A stretch of DNA of 64,000 nucleotides from NCBI GenBank assembly GCA_036936605.1, contig JAUPFV010000005.1, positions 122,196,453 to 122,260,452 of the forward strand. Reading direction: 5' to 3'. A program made the translations under genes and the position numbers. Shown piece by piece: positions 1 to 11,757 of the stretch; position 1 is the stretch's first letter, and every line of letters begins with the position of its first letter. This stretch comes from Limnanthes douglasii subsp. nivea (Eukaryota > Streptophyta > Magnoliopsida > Brassicales > Limnanthaceae). A model generated the notes under the pieces. That model was given only the letters and a program-made list of their open reading frames with translations. It made no database searches and was not told where the DNA came from.

Positions 1-1055
1 AGGTGGAAATACCTAACTACCTCCGAATATAAGGGAAACCTTAGACCCAGTTAAAAAGCTCAGTGAAGATGACTATTTCACTGAGTTTACAGTCCATTGG
101 GGTTTCAGGGTCTATGGGGATTCTAATTTTTACGTTCTCCGGAATCCCCCACTTCGTACGCATCTGGCCCAACTCAGCTGTATGGATGAAAGCATAATTG
201 ATCTTTTGTAAGGCAAGAAGATATTTAACACTGACCTTATGGAAACAAGGTCCCACCTTCCCTTCAAGGCACTCCGGCAGATCCAGAGGCCTTAAGCATA
301 GTTTCTCATAGCCTTTGTCTTTCTGGGCAGCAACAGCACCACTAGTCTGTCCTGAGGGTTCGGACTCGAATGGAGCCTCTTCGATAGAGTCCTCCATTAT
401 TTCCTCCATTATTGAAGAAGGGTTTTCAGTTGTCTTGGTGAGGGGGGAGTTTGGAGTTGGTTCAGTCTGACCACCGGACTGATGAGCTTCAGTACTCTCC
501 TGTACTCTGGACTCCGTCCGGGGCTCTGATGCGATGGTTTCTCTTCGGGGGCTTAAACCAGTGGCCTCCGGTCCGAACAGCCTGTCCTTGGTACCTGATT
601 TCCTTGGGTGCCTCTGACCCTGTACTGATATCCTTGGTACCTGATTTCGAAGGGGTGCCTTTGGAAGCCTGCCCTTTGACCAGCCGGCCTTTTCTTCGAT
701 CAACCAGTATGTTGGGAGAAGTCTCTGCATCTAACCCCATGGCTATGAATGGGACGGGCTTTTTAAAACTAGTAACTGTTAAACCTGGTTCAACAGTGGG
801 TTCTGACTCTTGAACCGATGAACCTGAGACAATAGGAGAAAGACTGGTTTGGAACAATCTCCTCGGTTTGACACTTTTTGTAGAGGAGGAACCCTGGTCA
901 GGCTCTGTGGTTGAGGTTATTGGTTTGTCGATGGGGGAAGTAGGTAAGCCTGTTGCGATGCGCCTTTCCCTTTCAACTTTTTGTGCTTTCTCTAGTTCTG
1001 ATAGATTGAGCCACCCGCCTCTGATTAGAGTGTTCCTAGCCGTGAACATAAACAA
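1..1055 (-). pseudogene. N-terminal part of a retroelement-type extra ORF, frameshifted
   Basis: Two overlapping minus-strand reading frames (1055-489 and 730-41) read as one low-complexity Ser/Thr/Pro/Glu-rich protein broken by a frameshift in the overlap 489-730. The N-terminus starts MFMFTARNTLIRGG. Near the 3' end is a more conserved stretch (LGQMRTKWGIPENVKI, about 165-85), followed by a stop and then GFPYIRR. That order resembles the start of the domain often annotated as 'putative gypsy type transposon' in plant proteins, also seen here in the antisense ORFs of the A elements. I infer an antisense ORF of another Tat-like gypsy element whose body lies left of the window. No catalytic motif is visible, and a degenerate host gene cannot be excluded. 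Confidence 0.4.
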
Positions 1056-1099
1056 TCAAAGTGAAGAACTTGTGTTTGAGAGAAAAAGCTCTGAAAATT

Positions 1100-1925
1100 A
1101 GCAAAGTGAAAATAAAGGTGATAGTAAAACAGTAGAAAAGTGTTTTAATTTATAGTAAACCCCAAAAAGGAGTTTTGATTCCTAGGAGAATTCGAAAGGA
1201 TTTGCAATGATTAGGAAACATCGCTGATGTCACCTTCATTTAATGAAGAGGTTTGCTTTTCAGAGAAGGTGGGTGCAAAATTCAAGGTGAGAAAACGGCT
1301 GAAGTAACGAACCAGAGAGAGACACGAGTCCCATGAACTTTGGCAAAAAACCGTTTAGATTCAAAGAGCTTCTTTCAGTCCGGATAAAGCTATGATATTA
1401 TTCGAAGGACCTGTCCGGATGTAACTGTCACTAGCAACGAACTATTTTTCAGGTTTTTTACAAAGGTTTTTGAACAAACACCTAAAAAAGGGGCTACTTA
1501 TGAGTCCGGATCCCGTTACCAATTCGGACAGGGTCAGTTCGGACAATGTCTATCTAACTGGACGATGACAATTCGGACGCCATCATCCATTATGCTGTTC
1601 GAATAGAACTAACGTACTTAAAACCTAATCACTTCTTGACTAAGCTGCTTGCTCTCCTACTAAGAGCTCATGATTCCTTAAACTTGACCCGGGTCCATTA
1701 AACGTGACCCGAAAGCCCGTAAAACCCAAATGTAAAGGTATAAATACCTAACCACCAACATTAAATGAGGGTAATGAAAATTAAATACAATCAGGCTGCT
1801 TAATTCTCCCTCTACCCTCTACTCAAACATTAAATACTCTCAAACTTCCACACAGTTCTAAACAAAAATTACAAACTTACCCTCAGACGAAAATAAACCT
1901 CACCAACCTCAATTGTAACGTGGCT
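1100..1925. other. Non-coding stretch, possible LTR of the element on its left
   Basis: No coding potential is seen. A TATA-like box (GTATAAATACC) lies near 1738 on the plus strand, and the words TCCGGA and TTCGGAC recur between 1380 and 1590. If 1-1055 is an antisense ORF, the 3' LTR of that element should lie about here, and a TATA box fits. No second LTR copy is in the window to test it. Confidence 0.25.
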
Positions 1926-1936
1926 CCCGCCGACAT

Positions 1937-4352
1937 TTATGCCAGTTCCGTATTCTTAATACCAAAGAATGAGTCCCCTAATACTTGGAAAGATTATAGA
2001 CCGATCAATCTGTGTACTGTCCTAAATGGAATCATATAAAGAATAAAAAATAAAAACCTTGCCACAATCCTTTCTAAAATAATATCTCTAGAGCAATGTG
2101 ATTTTTTAGATGGTAGATCAATTAATAAAAACACTTTAATTACTCATGAACTTGTTCATGAGCTTAATAAGAAAGTTAGAAGATGTAACATAATATTAAA
2201 ACTTGATATGGCTAAAGCATTTGACAGGATTTCATTTAATTTTACATTCATCATTATGAAATGCTTTGGCTTCAATAAAAATTTTATTAACTTAATTAAA
2301 AAATAACTAGACAATGTAAACTATTATATCTTAATAAATGGAGCTTCCCTTGGTTTCTTTAAATCCAGCAATGATGTAAGAAGTGTGATCTTTTATCACC
2401 CTGTCTTTTCATCATTGTTGAGGAATTTTTCTTAAGATGCATCAAATCACATTTCCAATCCCATAATTCTATGTACTATTCTTCTATATGATTGATTAAG
2501 ATCCTCTGTTTGGCATATGCTGACGATATTATTATTTTCATAAATGGTGCATCAAATAAAATTAAATATATGTGAAAATTTATTGAATACAATCAATCCA
2601 TCTCAGGACAACTAATCAACAACTACAAATCAATCTTGATATCCTCAACCAAGTTGAATAAAGATATAATCATTTCAATCAATCACATCACTGGCTTTAA
2701 ACATAAATATCTTGCATTTCATTATTTTGGCATTAACATTCATTCTATAAATATTATAAAGATTATTGACGACATGGTCACTAAAATCAGATAAAAAATT
2801 ATGGATTGGGATAACAAACATCTTATATTTGGAGGCAGATTGATACTATTTCAATTTGTTCTCATTGTCATTCCTAACTATCACCTTCAAACTAACTTTA
2901 TCCCCAAATCTGTAATAAAGAGGATCAGTAATCTCTTACACAAATTCTTATGGGTTTTTAAAGAATAACATAACTCAATTAAAAAGGATCAAATGGTCTA
3001 CAATTGGTAAACCATTTGGTGAAGAAGGCCTCAATATAAGGAAACTTTGTGATTCTCAAATTACTGCCTCATGTAAACTATGAATGAAGTTGAGACAAAA
3101 TAAATCCTTATGGTCTAACTTAATACACTTTATTTACTATCCTGCATCTTATCCTCTCCAAATTTCAATTAAACTTAGGGACTCGAAAATCTGGAAAAGA
3201 ATAATCAATATTAGGGATACTACTGAGAAGTTTATATTCTGGAAAGTTGGCAATGGCCAAATAGATTTTTGGCTTGAAAAATGGAACAACAACCATCCCT
3301 TCATTACTCTCCCTCCAAATTCCAATAATTCCTACTATCATGGGAACATAATTTTTAATTCTAGTCTAATGGTATATGGAATCATGAAAAAATTCAATAT
3401 AATATTCTTTTTTCTGACATTGAAAAATTAAAAAAAAAAATCTGTATGAACACTTCTAGTGAAGATACCCTGCTTTGGCAGGCTTCTTCAAGTGGAATCT
3501 TTTCATTCAAGGAAACTTGGAAAAATACCATACTTCACCACCCAACCTCTCCTATCTTCTGTAAATATGGAATAATATAACTCCTACAGAGTGTTCTTTT
3601 ACACTTTGGAGAATCCTAAACAACTACATTTGTGTGGATTCTATAATGCAAAAGAAAGTTTTTTGACGTGGCATTAAAATGTCTTCATTGTAGTAATTTT
3701 GAAAGTCAGAATCACCTATTTGTCTCTTTTCAAACAACCTCTGAAGTATGGAAGTACTTCGTAGTTTTGTTTGGTATCTTAATTGGCCACCGTATGGCTT
3801 TTTAACATCTAATTACATGTTGGCTTATGTCCACCAACAAATTTGTACACATAAGAACTATTATTCCCTCTATAATATGTATGTTGCTCCATTTAGATTA
3901 CTACGAATAAAGTTAAATACAATAATAAGAGAACCTCTTCTAAACAAATAATAAACAAAATAATTAAAATCATATATTGTTTAGATTGCTCCTCACTTCT
4001 TAAAGACAAACATTGGTCTGGTGATTATAATGTAGTTAAAGAATTGGGTTGTTTTAATCATATAAAAGCCTCTCTTAAATGTTCCCATATCAAATAGACT
4101 TCCCATGTTATTAATAAGTTTTATGTTGCGATGACTCGTGCTAATCAAATGGAGAATCCAGTTGGAGATTCATTTTAAGAAATCATAAAAGAGACTTGTT
4201 AAAGTGGTACAAACACTCTAATGCTATTAAAATATTAAAATTAAAATTAAATTTTTTTATTATTAATCTATCATTCTCAAGTAATGGATAACTATGGCTC
4301 TTCCTTTGTAGCAACTTTTACTAATTCAATGAAATTTTTGTTTTATTAAAAA
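1937..4352 (+). mobile_element. Decayed LINE (non-LTR retrotransposon), 5'-truncated
   Basis: A reverse transcriptase can be followed through several stops and frameshifts. It shows WKDYRPINLC (about 1990), then KLDMAKAFDRI (about 2200), then the catalytic box LAYADDIIIF at about 2512-2541. A readable C-terminal piece lies at 3084-3431 (FWKVGNGQIDFWLEKWN), typical of the region after the RT in plant LINEs, and a zf-RVT-like remnant lies near 3720. The element ends in a 3' tail near 4303-4352 (CAATGAAATTTTTG then an A-rich run). A second copy of this 3' end sits at 17155-17235. The 5' half including ORF1 is missing. It is too damaged to be active. Confidence 0.8.
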
Positions 4353-4468
4353 AGAAAGAAAAGATACATTTAAAATATGAAAATTAAACTAATATTTATT
4401 TATTTGATATATGTTTTAGAAAATGTTTACAATAGAATATATAGTCATTGTTGAAAAAATAGTAATAA

Positions 4469-4605
4469 GAGAAAAGTACCTGAAAATACCCACTCAACTA
4501 TCTTATTACCCGGCGGCACCCGCTTTTAACATATTGTTACTTAATACCCAGACTAATAAATTGGACAAAAATACCCTTCCACTATATATACCCATTTTTC
4601 AATTC
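4469..4605 (+). repeat. Left terminal inverted repeat of the ULP1 MULE
   Basis: It shares blocks with the reverse complement of 15980-15845: TACCCACTCAACTAT, TTGTTACTTAATACCCA and AATACCC. It also seems to hold the promoter of the ULP1-like gene, since a CT-rich leader follows and a 5' UTR splice donor (AACAG/GTATG) lies at 4871/4872. Confidence 0.75.
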
Positions 4606-4871
4606 CATCCCACTTTTTCGACCCTCCTATCACCCTAAACAAACGCAAAATTCTAATTTTAGAAACCACCAGAAAACAAACCGTTCGACTTCGTGATACT
4701 CTCTCTCTCTCAAACCTAGAAACCCTACAGCTTCTCACCTTCGTCACTATCGCACCGGTCAGCCTCTTTTACTCAGACAGACTACACACCTTCAAATCTC
4801 ATTCGACAAAGTTGTCGTGAAGTCGTCTCTGAAAACTTCTATCTCGTTCTCCGACCGGTGAAATTTAACAG

Positions 4872-5383
4872 GTATGCATTATCGTGGAAAGTATTCTTTT
4901 TTTTGCGTTTTTGACGAATTTGAACCACTTTTTTCTCTTAATTCACGATAGGCGACGCTGTTGATACTAGAATGAAGTATCTACTGACGATAGTTGCTCA
5001 GTTTATGGGTTTATAGTCGAAGCCAGGGTATAATTTTAGTTGCATGTAATACTGATACTCTCTTGAGAAATATTATGTATGTTAGATCTGCATTAGGTAG
5101 TTCATTGTTGATTTTGGTGTTTGTTGCATAATTCCCAGATCCCTGCAACGTGCATATAAAAAGTGTAACAGTTCGCACCCTGATCACCCACAATGCAAAC
5201 AATTCGCAGCTCGATTGTATGGTTATATTTATTTACAAACAGTTCGCAGCTTGAGCTACATAATTCGCATCATGTCAGAACTTATTTCGCAGCTTGTCTG
5301 TTAAGCCAGTATTTATATGTATGCGATTCGCAGCTTGTGATGCGAATTATTTGTGACATTCCAACTGATTTGTGTTTGTGCAG
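4872..5383 (+). other. 5' UTR intron of the ULP1-like gene, with TTCGCA words
   Basis: The donor AACAG/GTATG at 4871/4872 and the acceptor TTTGTGCAG at 5383 frame an intron just before the first ATG. From 5171 to 5350 it holds eight or so copies of TTCGCA or TGCGAA, including TTCGCAGC and GATGCGAATT. No coding sequence is seen. Confidence 0.55.
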
Positions 5384-5388
5384 AAAGT

Positions 5389-8300
5389 ATGACAACAAAA
5401 CCTAGCTACTACAGATCAGGGCTGGTGAGCCTTCTGAAGCTACTCAAAGGCATGGGTATTACAAGGGCCCACATTGAAGCGTGTAGAAACACACCCTTCT
5501 ACACGCTTCTGAAAATGGCGTTCGAAATCCGTAATGAGGAAGAGCTGCCAAGGAAAAAATTCTACACAATCATTCAGTATATCCTCGAGAAATTCTCTCT
5601 GGAAAGAGACGCCTTTAGGATTGGCACCAAGTATGTAAAGCTAACTACAAACGATATCAAGATCATATTCGGGCTGAGGCATGGCACCGAGAAAATGGAG
5701 TTAACAAAAACCGGCGCTTTTCACAACAAGTATGCAGCCGGCGAGGAGGACGAATCAAGGATGATGAAGAAATACTTCATGTCAAAAACTGGCAGGAAAG
5801 CATGAGCTAGTAATACCAAAACAATAACAAATGCCATCATAAAGGTACGTCTAAAATGGACTTCATCTTTATAAAGCAAGATTCTGTACATTTCTAACAT
5901 AGAATGTTGTCATTGGTTTTACAGGAGGGTATAGAGAAGGCCATAACCGAAGGAGGGGAACATGAATTGGAAGACGTGGCGAGGCTGTTGATACTGTTTT
6001 TGTGCTCCACGCTATTCTACTCCGTATCTGGAGATATCTTGGGCTGGAGCACGGTTTATTACGTTGAAGACCTCAACAGAATAAACGATTACGACTGGGC
6101 TGGATCGATTATGTTCAAGCTTCGACAGTCTATCAGGAGTTGCTTAGCAGTAGAAAGAGCCGATAAAGTCGTCGGCTGCGTCGCCCTTGTAGTTGTAAGA
6201 TTGATCTATTCAATATAACAGTTAGTTATGTACATAGCATCGTGTTGATAAAACTTGTCCCCATGCAGCCCTTCATCATGGAGCACACAACAATCGGGCA
6301 CGAGGTAGCGAAGCCAACCTCGATACCAAGGTTCTTCAAATGGTTGGGGTTAGAGTGCCACGCATCAACCATGAGCTATCTTATTAAAACACCCTACCTG
6401 GATGCTGACCGGGTATAAGCTTAATATATGTATTGAACTTGGGGTGCATACAGTTCGCAGCCTATGATGCGAACTGCTTATAAAAATATCTCAAACATTT
6501 CGCAGCCTTATATGAATTTTACTTCGCAGCTTCATGTTCAGCACAGTTCGCATCATATGTTTAATACTTAGTTCGCATCATATGGTTTACACTTAGTTCC
6601 CATCATATGTTTTACATATAGTTCGCATCATACTGACCCATAATCATTTCGCAGTTTAACATGCGAAATGTGATTTAAAACCACACAGTTCGCATCATAT
6701 GATGCGAACTGCTTATAAAAAACAATTTGTTTGTCTACACCCTCATTCTTTCGAAACAATTAATTTACTTACATGTGCATCTGTTGGTAGGTTTTAGAAG
6801 GTCCATTACAGCTTACCGAGGCTGAAATTGAAGCTTTCGGAGAAAGAGAAGATGATGAACATGGTGAAGATGCAGAAGTAACGGTACCTCCTTCACCGGA
6901 AGAAAGACCTAGGAAGAGGTCGAAAAGCACAGCATCAAAACCAAAAAAAAGGAGACCAGCATCACAAAATGTAACAAATAAGGTGATGTCTCCCACACTC
7001 AAACACCCAACACCACCCGAGCCATCGATTCCACCACCAAGACTCCTAAAGAAAATAATTCCACCACAACCCAAAGGCAAATCCAGGCAAGAGCCCTCCG
7101 ACACCGACACAACCAGTATGAGTGAAACAATCGGTGATTATTTATTCAAAAGCAGAGACCCTAATCCCGATATTGCTGCTCAATCAAAGCGTTTGAAGAC
7201 GTACGCCAACAAGAACAAGTACGAGCGAAAAATAAAAAAACAGGCCAGAGAAGTAAGTATGCCTTGAACCTTAAATAATCACTACAATCAGCACTTAATA
7301 TGTTTATAAAAAGTTTGCTATCATTTTTGCAGCTGAAAGAATTGAAACGCAAGATAGCGGAACTTGAAGCACAACAACTCCACAATGCTATCTCTCTGCC
7401 AATCTGCCGTACTGAAAGCCCAATAAAGCAGATACCAGCAGCACTTCCAGAGGGACAAAAATCAACTGATCAGCAAGCATCCGTGTCTAATGCTGATCAG
7501 CAAACATTTCTTCCTGGAGTACTGCCGGAAGAAAGGGATGATGATGCCCACAATTCACCCATCATGGAGACACATACATAGAAGGTAAATAATGTAAGTA
7601 GACCATATGATGTTATTAAACAAATATCAGGACTATTGTGTAGTGATGGCCAGCCGTTTCGCAGCTTAAGCTGCGAATTATGTAATAAACTGGTGGTCTG
7701 GTTATTACACATAGATATCAGGTCAGGATGCGAATTATGTACTGAACTGGGGGAATTTATAACATAGATATCAGGTCAGGATGCGAACTAGGTAATAAAC
7801 TGGGGGACTGTATAACATATATATCAGATCAGGATGCGAAATAGATAATAACGGGGGGAATGTATAACATAGATATCAGGTCAGGATGCGAAATATGATT
7901 ACACGATGATTAACTTATGCTTTTGTATGAAATAGGAGACCGAAAGACAACAACAACACCAGCAGAAACAGCAACACCAGCAGCAACAACAACAACAACA
8001 ACAGCAACAACAACAACAACAGCATCAACAAGAAGAACACCGCCAGAAACAACAACAAGAGCAAACAGAACAACAGCAACAACAGCAACAAGAAGAAAAA
8101 CACTCCGAGCAACAGCAACAAGAAGAAGAAGAAGAACAACAACACCCCCAACAACAAGAACAACAGGAACAACAGCAACAACACCAACAACAACAACAAC
8201 AACACGAACAGCAACAACAAGAAGAACACCCCCAGCAACAACAAGAAGAACAACAACACGAAGAACACCTGCAGCCACGGGTTCAACACGATGACCGGCA

Positions 8301-10471
8301 ACAAGAACAACAACAACAAGAGCAACAAGGACAAGAAGAACAACAACAGCAGCAACAGATAACCTTGGCGAAGAGAGAAAGGCTAACTCAAGAGGTAGCA
8401 CCTCAAGAGTCAGAACCTGTCCATCCCGGTGAGAAGACAGAACTACTCAGCCAGGAAGGAAAATCCTTAGAAGACAAAACCAATTCTTCGGTGGAACCTC
8501 AAAGACCAACGGTGCTGTCAGCAAAGTCAGAATTGCTAAGCCAGCGTCAAACTGTAGGCCCGGTAACAAATCAACTGCCAGCTCCAGAGTCCCACGATAA
8601 CACTGTAGGTTTACCTGATGCTTTTGTTAATGGTATTAGTACTCAAGTTTCACAGACATTTTTAAATGAAATTGATAATGTATATTACGATTCTATAATA
8701 CAACGGTCTCTGGAGAACATGTCGGAGGATGACATTAATGATTTCTGCCGACACGATCCAGCCTCTATGCCGAACAAGTCAACGGCAGTGGTTGTCGCTG
8801 ACCGTGCAGTAAGGCCTACTTACAATGATTTCGCATCATAACATGTGACTTGTGGCAAATGCTGATTGGAGTATTACAAACAAATATCAGGGTATGATGC
8901 GAACTGTTCAGTGGAACCTCGAATAGTTCGCACCCTACCCTGATATATAATAATAAATTTATTTAACTGCTACCTTACAGTTCGCAGCCTAAGCTGCGAA
9001 CTGCTTAGACTCGTTGCACTTATAATCACTGACGCCCTCTACTTTTGATTTTTGATTCATAATAAGCTCGAGACAGTTAATGAGATAGAGGAGCCAACTT
9101 TTGCGCTACTGACACAAACGCAGCCTCAAGTGGCAGAGGAAGAAGAAGAGTTCGTAATAACAATGCGGGAACCGCCAGTAGTAGAATACAGCGACTGGCC
9201 AAAGAAAACCAAAGTAACTGAGCGTATCGATCTGGCACAATACCACAAAATACAGCTGGTGAAAGCCTACGAGAGTGACACCCCTGATCCAGTGGTATGG
9301 CAGTTACCGGAGTCCAAGTTCACGTACGGAATCAGGCTGCAAGCGAGTGATCTCATGGCACTACCTTTAGATCTGGAGCTGGACGTAAAGGTATCCAATT
9401 GTCAACCAACTTTATTTTCAATGTTTCAAATATGTATTCTATATTTAACATAAATCTACAACTCCTTTGTTAGCTTATCGATGCTTGGATTCGAAAGATG
9501 CTTGAAGATGCAGACTACAAAGTTCCATGCACTAAAGCTAAAGGAGAGCATCACGACGCCATACTGATTTCTGGCATGACTGCGGTAAGTTTAGCTCACG
9601 TAAATAGACCAAAGTTCTCAGAAATGTTATCACTTTAATATACTCTTGCTTGGATGCAGCATCAAATGAAAGCAGGGTGGCAAGTGGAAAATCTGGTGGA
9701 CATGGCTTTTAGGAAGGCGCGCAAAAATGCCAACATCATCATGGTTCCAGTGTGCACCGAGTCGAAGGACAATACAAACCACTGGACGTTGCTCGTCATC
9801 GACGTTGACGCCTGCACAATTTCAAACTACAACTCGCTTCTGCCTAAGCTTCATGCCATAGACAACACCGCAAGAACACCTGCACTACTGGTAAATATTC
9901 CAAACTATACACTTAAATCTGAACACATTTTTAGTATGCATGCTGCGAAATGAGATCTGGTATGCTGCGAATGAGTGAGTAATCAAGATGTTTTTTCGCA
10001 GCCTGTCCATAACTTAATTCGCAGCCTATCTATGTTGGACACAATTTGCAGCTTGTTCACAACTCAATTCGCAGCCTATCAAGGCTGCCATACAATTCGC
10101 AACCTAAGATGCGAATTGTGTATGATTTATTGTCATATAATTCGCAGCCTGAGGATGCGAATTGTATGTCACCAACTGTTTTTGTTTTTGTGCATATTCC
10201 TAACACTAATTATTATACACAGATCAAATATTTGTTGGATAGAGGATTCCTACCCAGATATAGTACAGGGTGGAAGGTGAAAGTGGAAAGAGGCTTCCCA
10301 CAACAAAAAAAAGGCAGCGTGGACTGTGGTGTCTTCGTCTGCAAATATGCCAGGGATATTATTGAGCATGGATCAGTCCAGAAAAAATACGATACAAATA
10401 TGGTGACTGCCTTAAGAGCAGAAATGTTCCATTACTTTTTAAATGACATAGACACCGTCACATATGGCTGA
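5389..10471 (+). CDS. ULP1-type (C48) cysteine protease gene of the MULE, ten exons, two nonsense codons
   Basis: Inferred exons: 5389-5844, 5925-6194, 6269-6412, 6791-7252, 7333-7584, 7936-8808, 9067-9390, 9474-9584, 9660-9890, 10223-10471, about 1,123 codons. Every intron is phase 0 with GT-AG ends. Exons 1-2 resemble the DUF1985-like N-terminal domain of plant ULP-type transposon proteins. Exon 4 is basic with an RPRKRSKS-like nuclear signal, exon 5 a short coiled coil, exon 6 a Gln/Glu tract. Exons 9-10 carry the protease core: NHWTLLVID (His), SNYNSLL (Asn where Asp is usual), FPQQKKGSVDCGVFVCKYA (Gln and Cys). The family removes SUMO-like tags; a role in transposition is unproven. TGA at 5803 and TAG at 7579 interrupt the frame, both explicable by C-to-T change, so this copy may be dead or spliced otherwise. 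Start chosen as the first ATG after the UTR intron. Confidence 0.82.
6451..6711. repeat. Palindrome cluster (26-bp TTCGCA units) in an intron of the ULP1-like gene
   Basis: Complete 26-bp units stand at 6451-6476 and 6686-6711; the second is a perfect palindrome (arm CAGTTCGCATCAT). A third weaker one lies near 6645-6670, and half units (TTCGCATCATATG) recur between them. Confidence 0.85.
7673..7897 (+). repeat. Four tandem ~53-bp units inside an intron of the ULP1-like gene
   Basis: The phrase TCAGGATGCGAA recurs at 7723, 7776, 7829 and 7881, with ATAGATATCAGG before it and a GGGGGA-like run between units. Each unit carries one half of the element's TTCGCA palindrome. Confidence 0.8.
7936..8355 (+). 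other. Gln/Glu/His-rich low-complexity tract in exon 6 of the ULP1-like gene
   Basis: About 140 codons of CAA, CAG, GAA and CAC stay open in the same frame as the normal-composition sequence up to 8808. The open frame through the repeat, flanked by an AG acceptor (7935) and a GTAAGG donor (8809), supports real coding. Length may vary between copies through repeat slippage. The hydrophobic frames on the opposite strand are shadows. Confidence 0.75.
8885..9003. repeat. Palindrome cluster in the intron after the Gln-rich exon
   Basis: A complete unit at 8978-9003 has 11-base arms (CAGTTCGCAGC and its complement) around CTAA. Half units and an ATATCAGGG word lie upstream. Confidence 0.8.
9940..10170. 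repeat. Palindrome cluster between protease core exons 9 and 10
   Basis: About ten TTCGCA/TGCGAA words are packed into the intron 9891-10222, including a near-complete unit around 10094-10120 and another around 10139-10165. They sit between the exons encoding the catalytic His and Cys but not in either. Confidence 0.8.
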
Positions 10472-10589
10472 TTCGTGTATTGCTTCTAAATACATTAGTT
10501 GCTTGTAAATACATATATCTGTTGTAATTTTTTTTTGTTGTGCATACATAAACAAAATTATGATATATAATGAATATTCATTATCTTTT

Positions 10590-10790
10590 AGTTCGCATCA
10601 TAACCTGATATATAATGATTGATTATTATCCTGGTATGTATGAACAGTTCGCAGCCAAACCTGTATGAATACTTCGCAGCCTAAATTATATCAAATAGTT
10701 CGCAGCCTAACCTGAGAGATGGTTATCACTACACACACAATTCGCATCCTGGTATACCAGCTTATAACCTGTTCGCAGCCTGCTGCATAA
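10590..10790. repeat. Half-unit cluster downstream of the ULP1-like gene
   Basis: Six or so copies of TTCGCAGCC or TTCGCATCC in the 3' intergenic region, with CCTGATATATAA words. No coding sequence is seen. Confidence 0.7.
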
Positions 10791-10950
10791 ATAAAATATT
10801 AAATAAAATCATTCAAGAATACGAACCGGCTATGGCGTATGCCTTGATAAACGTTTTCTGCATTGAGCACGCAAAAAACAATCTAATCATGTCCAGAACC
10901 CATTAATTGCTGATTGGACATGGAGGCTATGTAATGATCACCTCCTTTCC

Positions 10951-10960
10951 CTATAAATAA
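10951..10960 (+). promoter_or_regulatory. TATA box of the small charged protein gene
   Basis: CTATAAATAA lies 104 bases before the ATG at 11064, with an A/C-rich leader between. It suggests that the small gene has its own promoter and is not an exon of the ULP1 gene, whose stop is at 10471. Confidence 0.5.
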
Positions 10961-11063
10961 CACTAGAAAAACTAGAGGCTATTTTTAAAACAAACTCTAC
11001 ATTTTAAACCAGAGCTATTTTTTAACAAACTCATTTCCCTCGTCTCTTCGAATTCAAAAACTC

Positions 11064-11558
11064 ATGTCTTTTTCCACCACCACAACCACCACCTCATACT
11101 CAAACTCTGGTTCAATCGGTTCTCTGGGTGACTCCTGGTCATCCTTAACCGTTAACTGGAGTGATGACTTGATCATGGCAGCAGCACCACCAAACAGCCC
11201 AGTATCTGTTTTTGGGTTAGACATATATGATGACTACTACTCAGCTGACTCTTAACCATTGGAAGTTGTTCCACAGCTTGCTGCTGAACCTCAGTCAGAA
11301 CAGGTTCCTGCTGCACCTCAGCCAGAAATGGTGCAACCTCAAACGGCAGAGGTTCAAAACAACAAAAGGAAGAGGGAAGACGAAGCTGGTCCATCGAGGA
11401 CAAAAATTTTAAGCATGATGGACGTTGATGTTGAAGCTGAGGATAAAGAGGAGAAAGAGAAAGAGAAAGTCGAAGACAAAGAGGAGAAGGACAAAGATGA
11501 TCAGCCAAAAAAGGAGAAAGAGGAAACAGTTGGTGATGAATCATCTACCAACTGCTAG
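11064..11558 (+). CDS. Small MULE passenger gene: Ser/Thr-rich N-terminus, charged Lys/Glu C-terminus, nuclear signal
   Basis: One frame of 165 codons, broken by an in-frame TAA at 11253-11255. The first part (MSFSTTTTTTSYSNSG) is Ser/Thr-rich and turns acidic and Tyr-rich near DIYDDYYSADS. After the stop the same frame continues with Pro/Gln/Glu-rich repeats, a basic cluster NNKRKREDE that looks like a nuclear signal, and a Lys/Glu/Asp-rich tail ending SSTNC. It has its own TATA box. I do not recognise a family. The stop could be a mutation, or the two halves could be joined by splicing that I cannot see. Its place between the two known MULE genes makes it a possible third element gene. Confidence 0.5.
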
Positions 11559-11757
11559 AGTTGGTTTTTGTTTTTTGTTTTTTTGAAATGCAACTAACTA
11601 GCAACAGCAGCTTGTAGTGATATGTGTAAACAGTTGTTAGTTTCTGGATATATTTTGTAATCCTCCTTTTTGAAATCCAACTTGTAATCCTCCTTTTTGT
11701 AATCCAAATATATTTTGTACATCATTCGCATGTTAACCTGCTATGTTACTCATTTCC

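Noticed and set aside
7910..8401. Long Leu/Val-rich minus-strand frames
   Set aside because: They are the complement of the CAA/CAG repeat of the Gln-rich exon and have no independent support.
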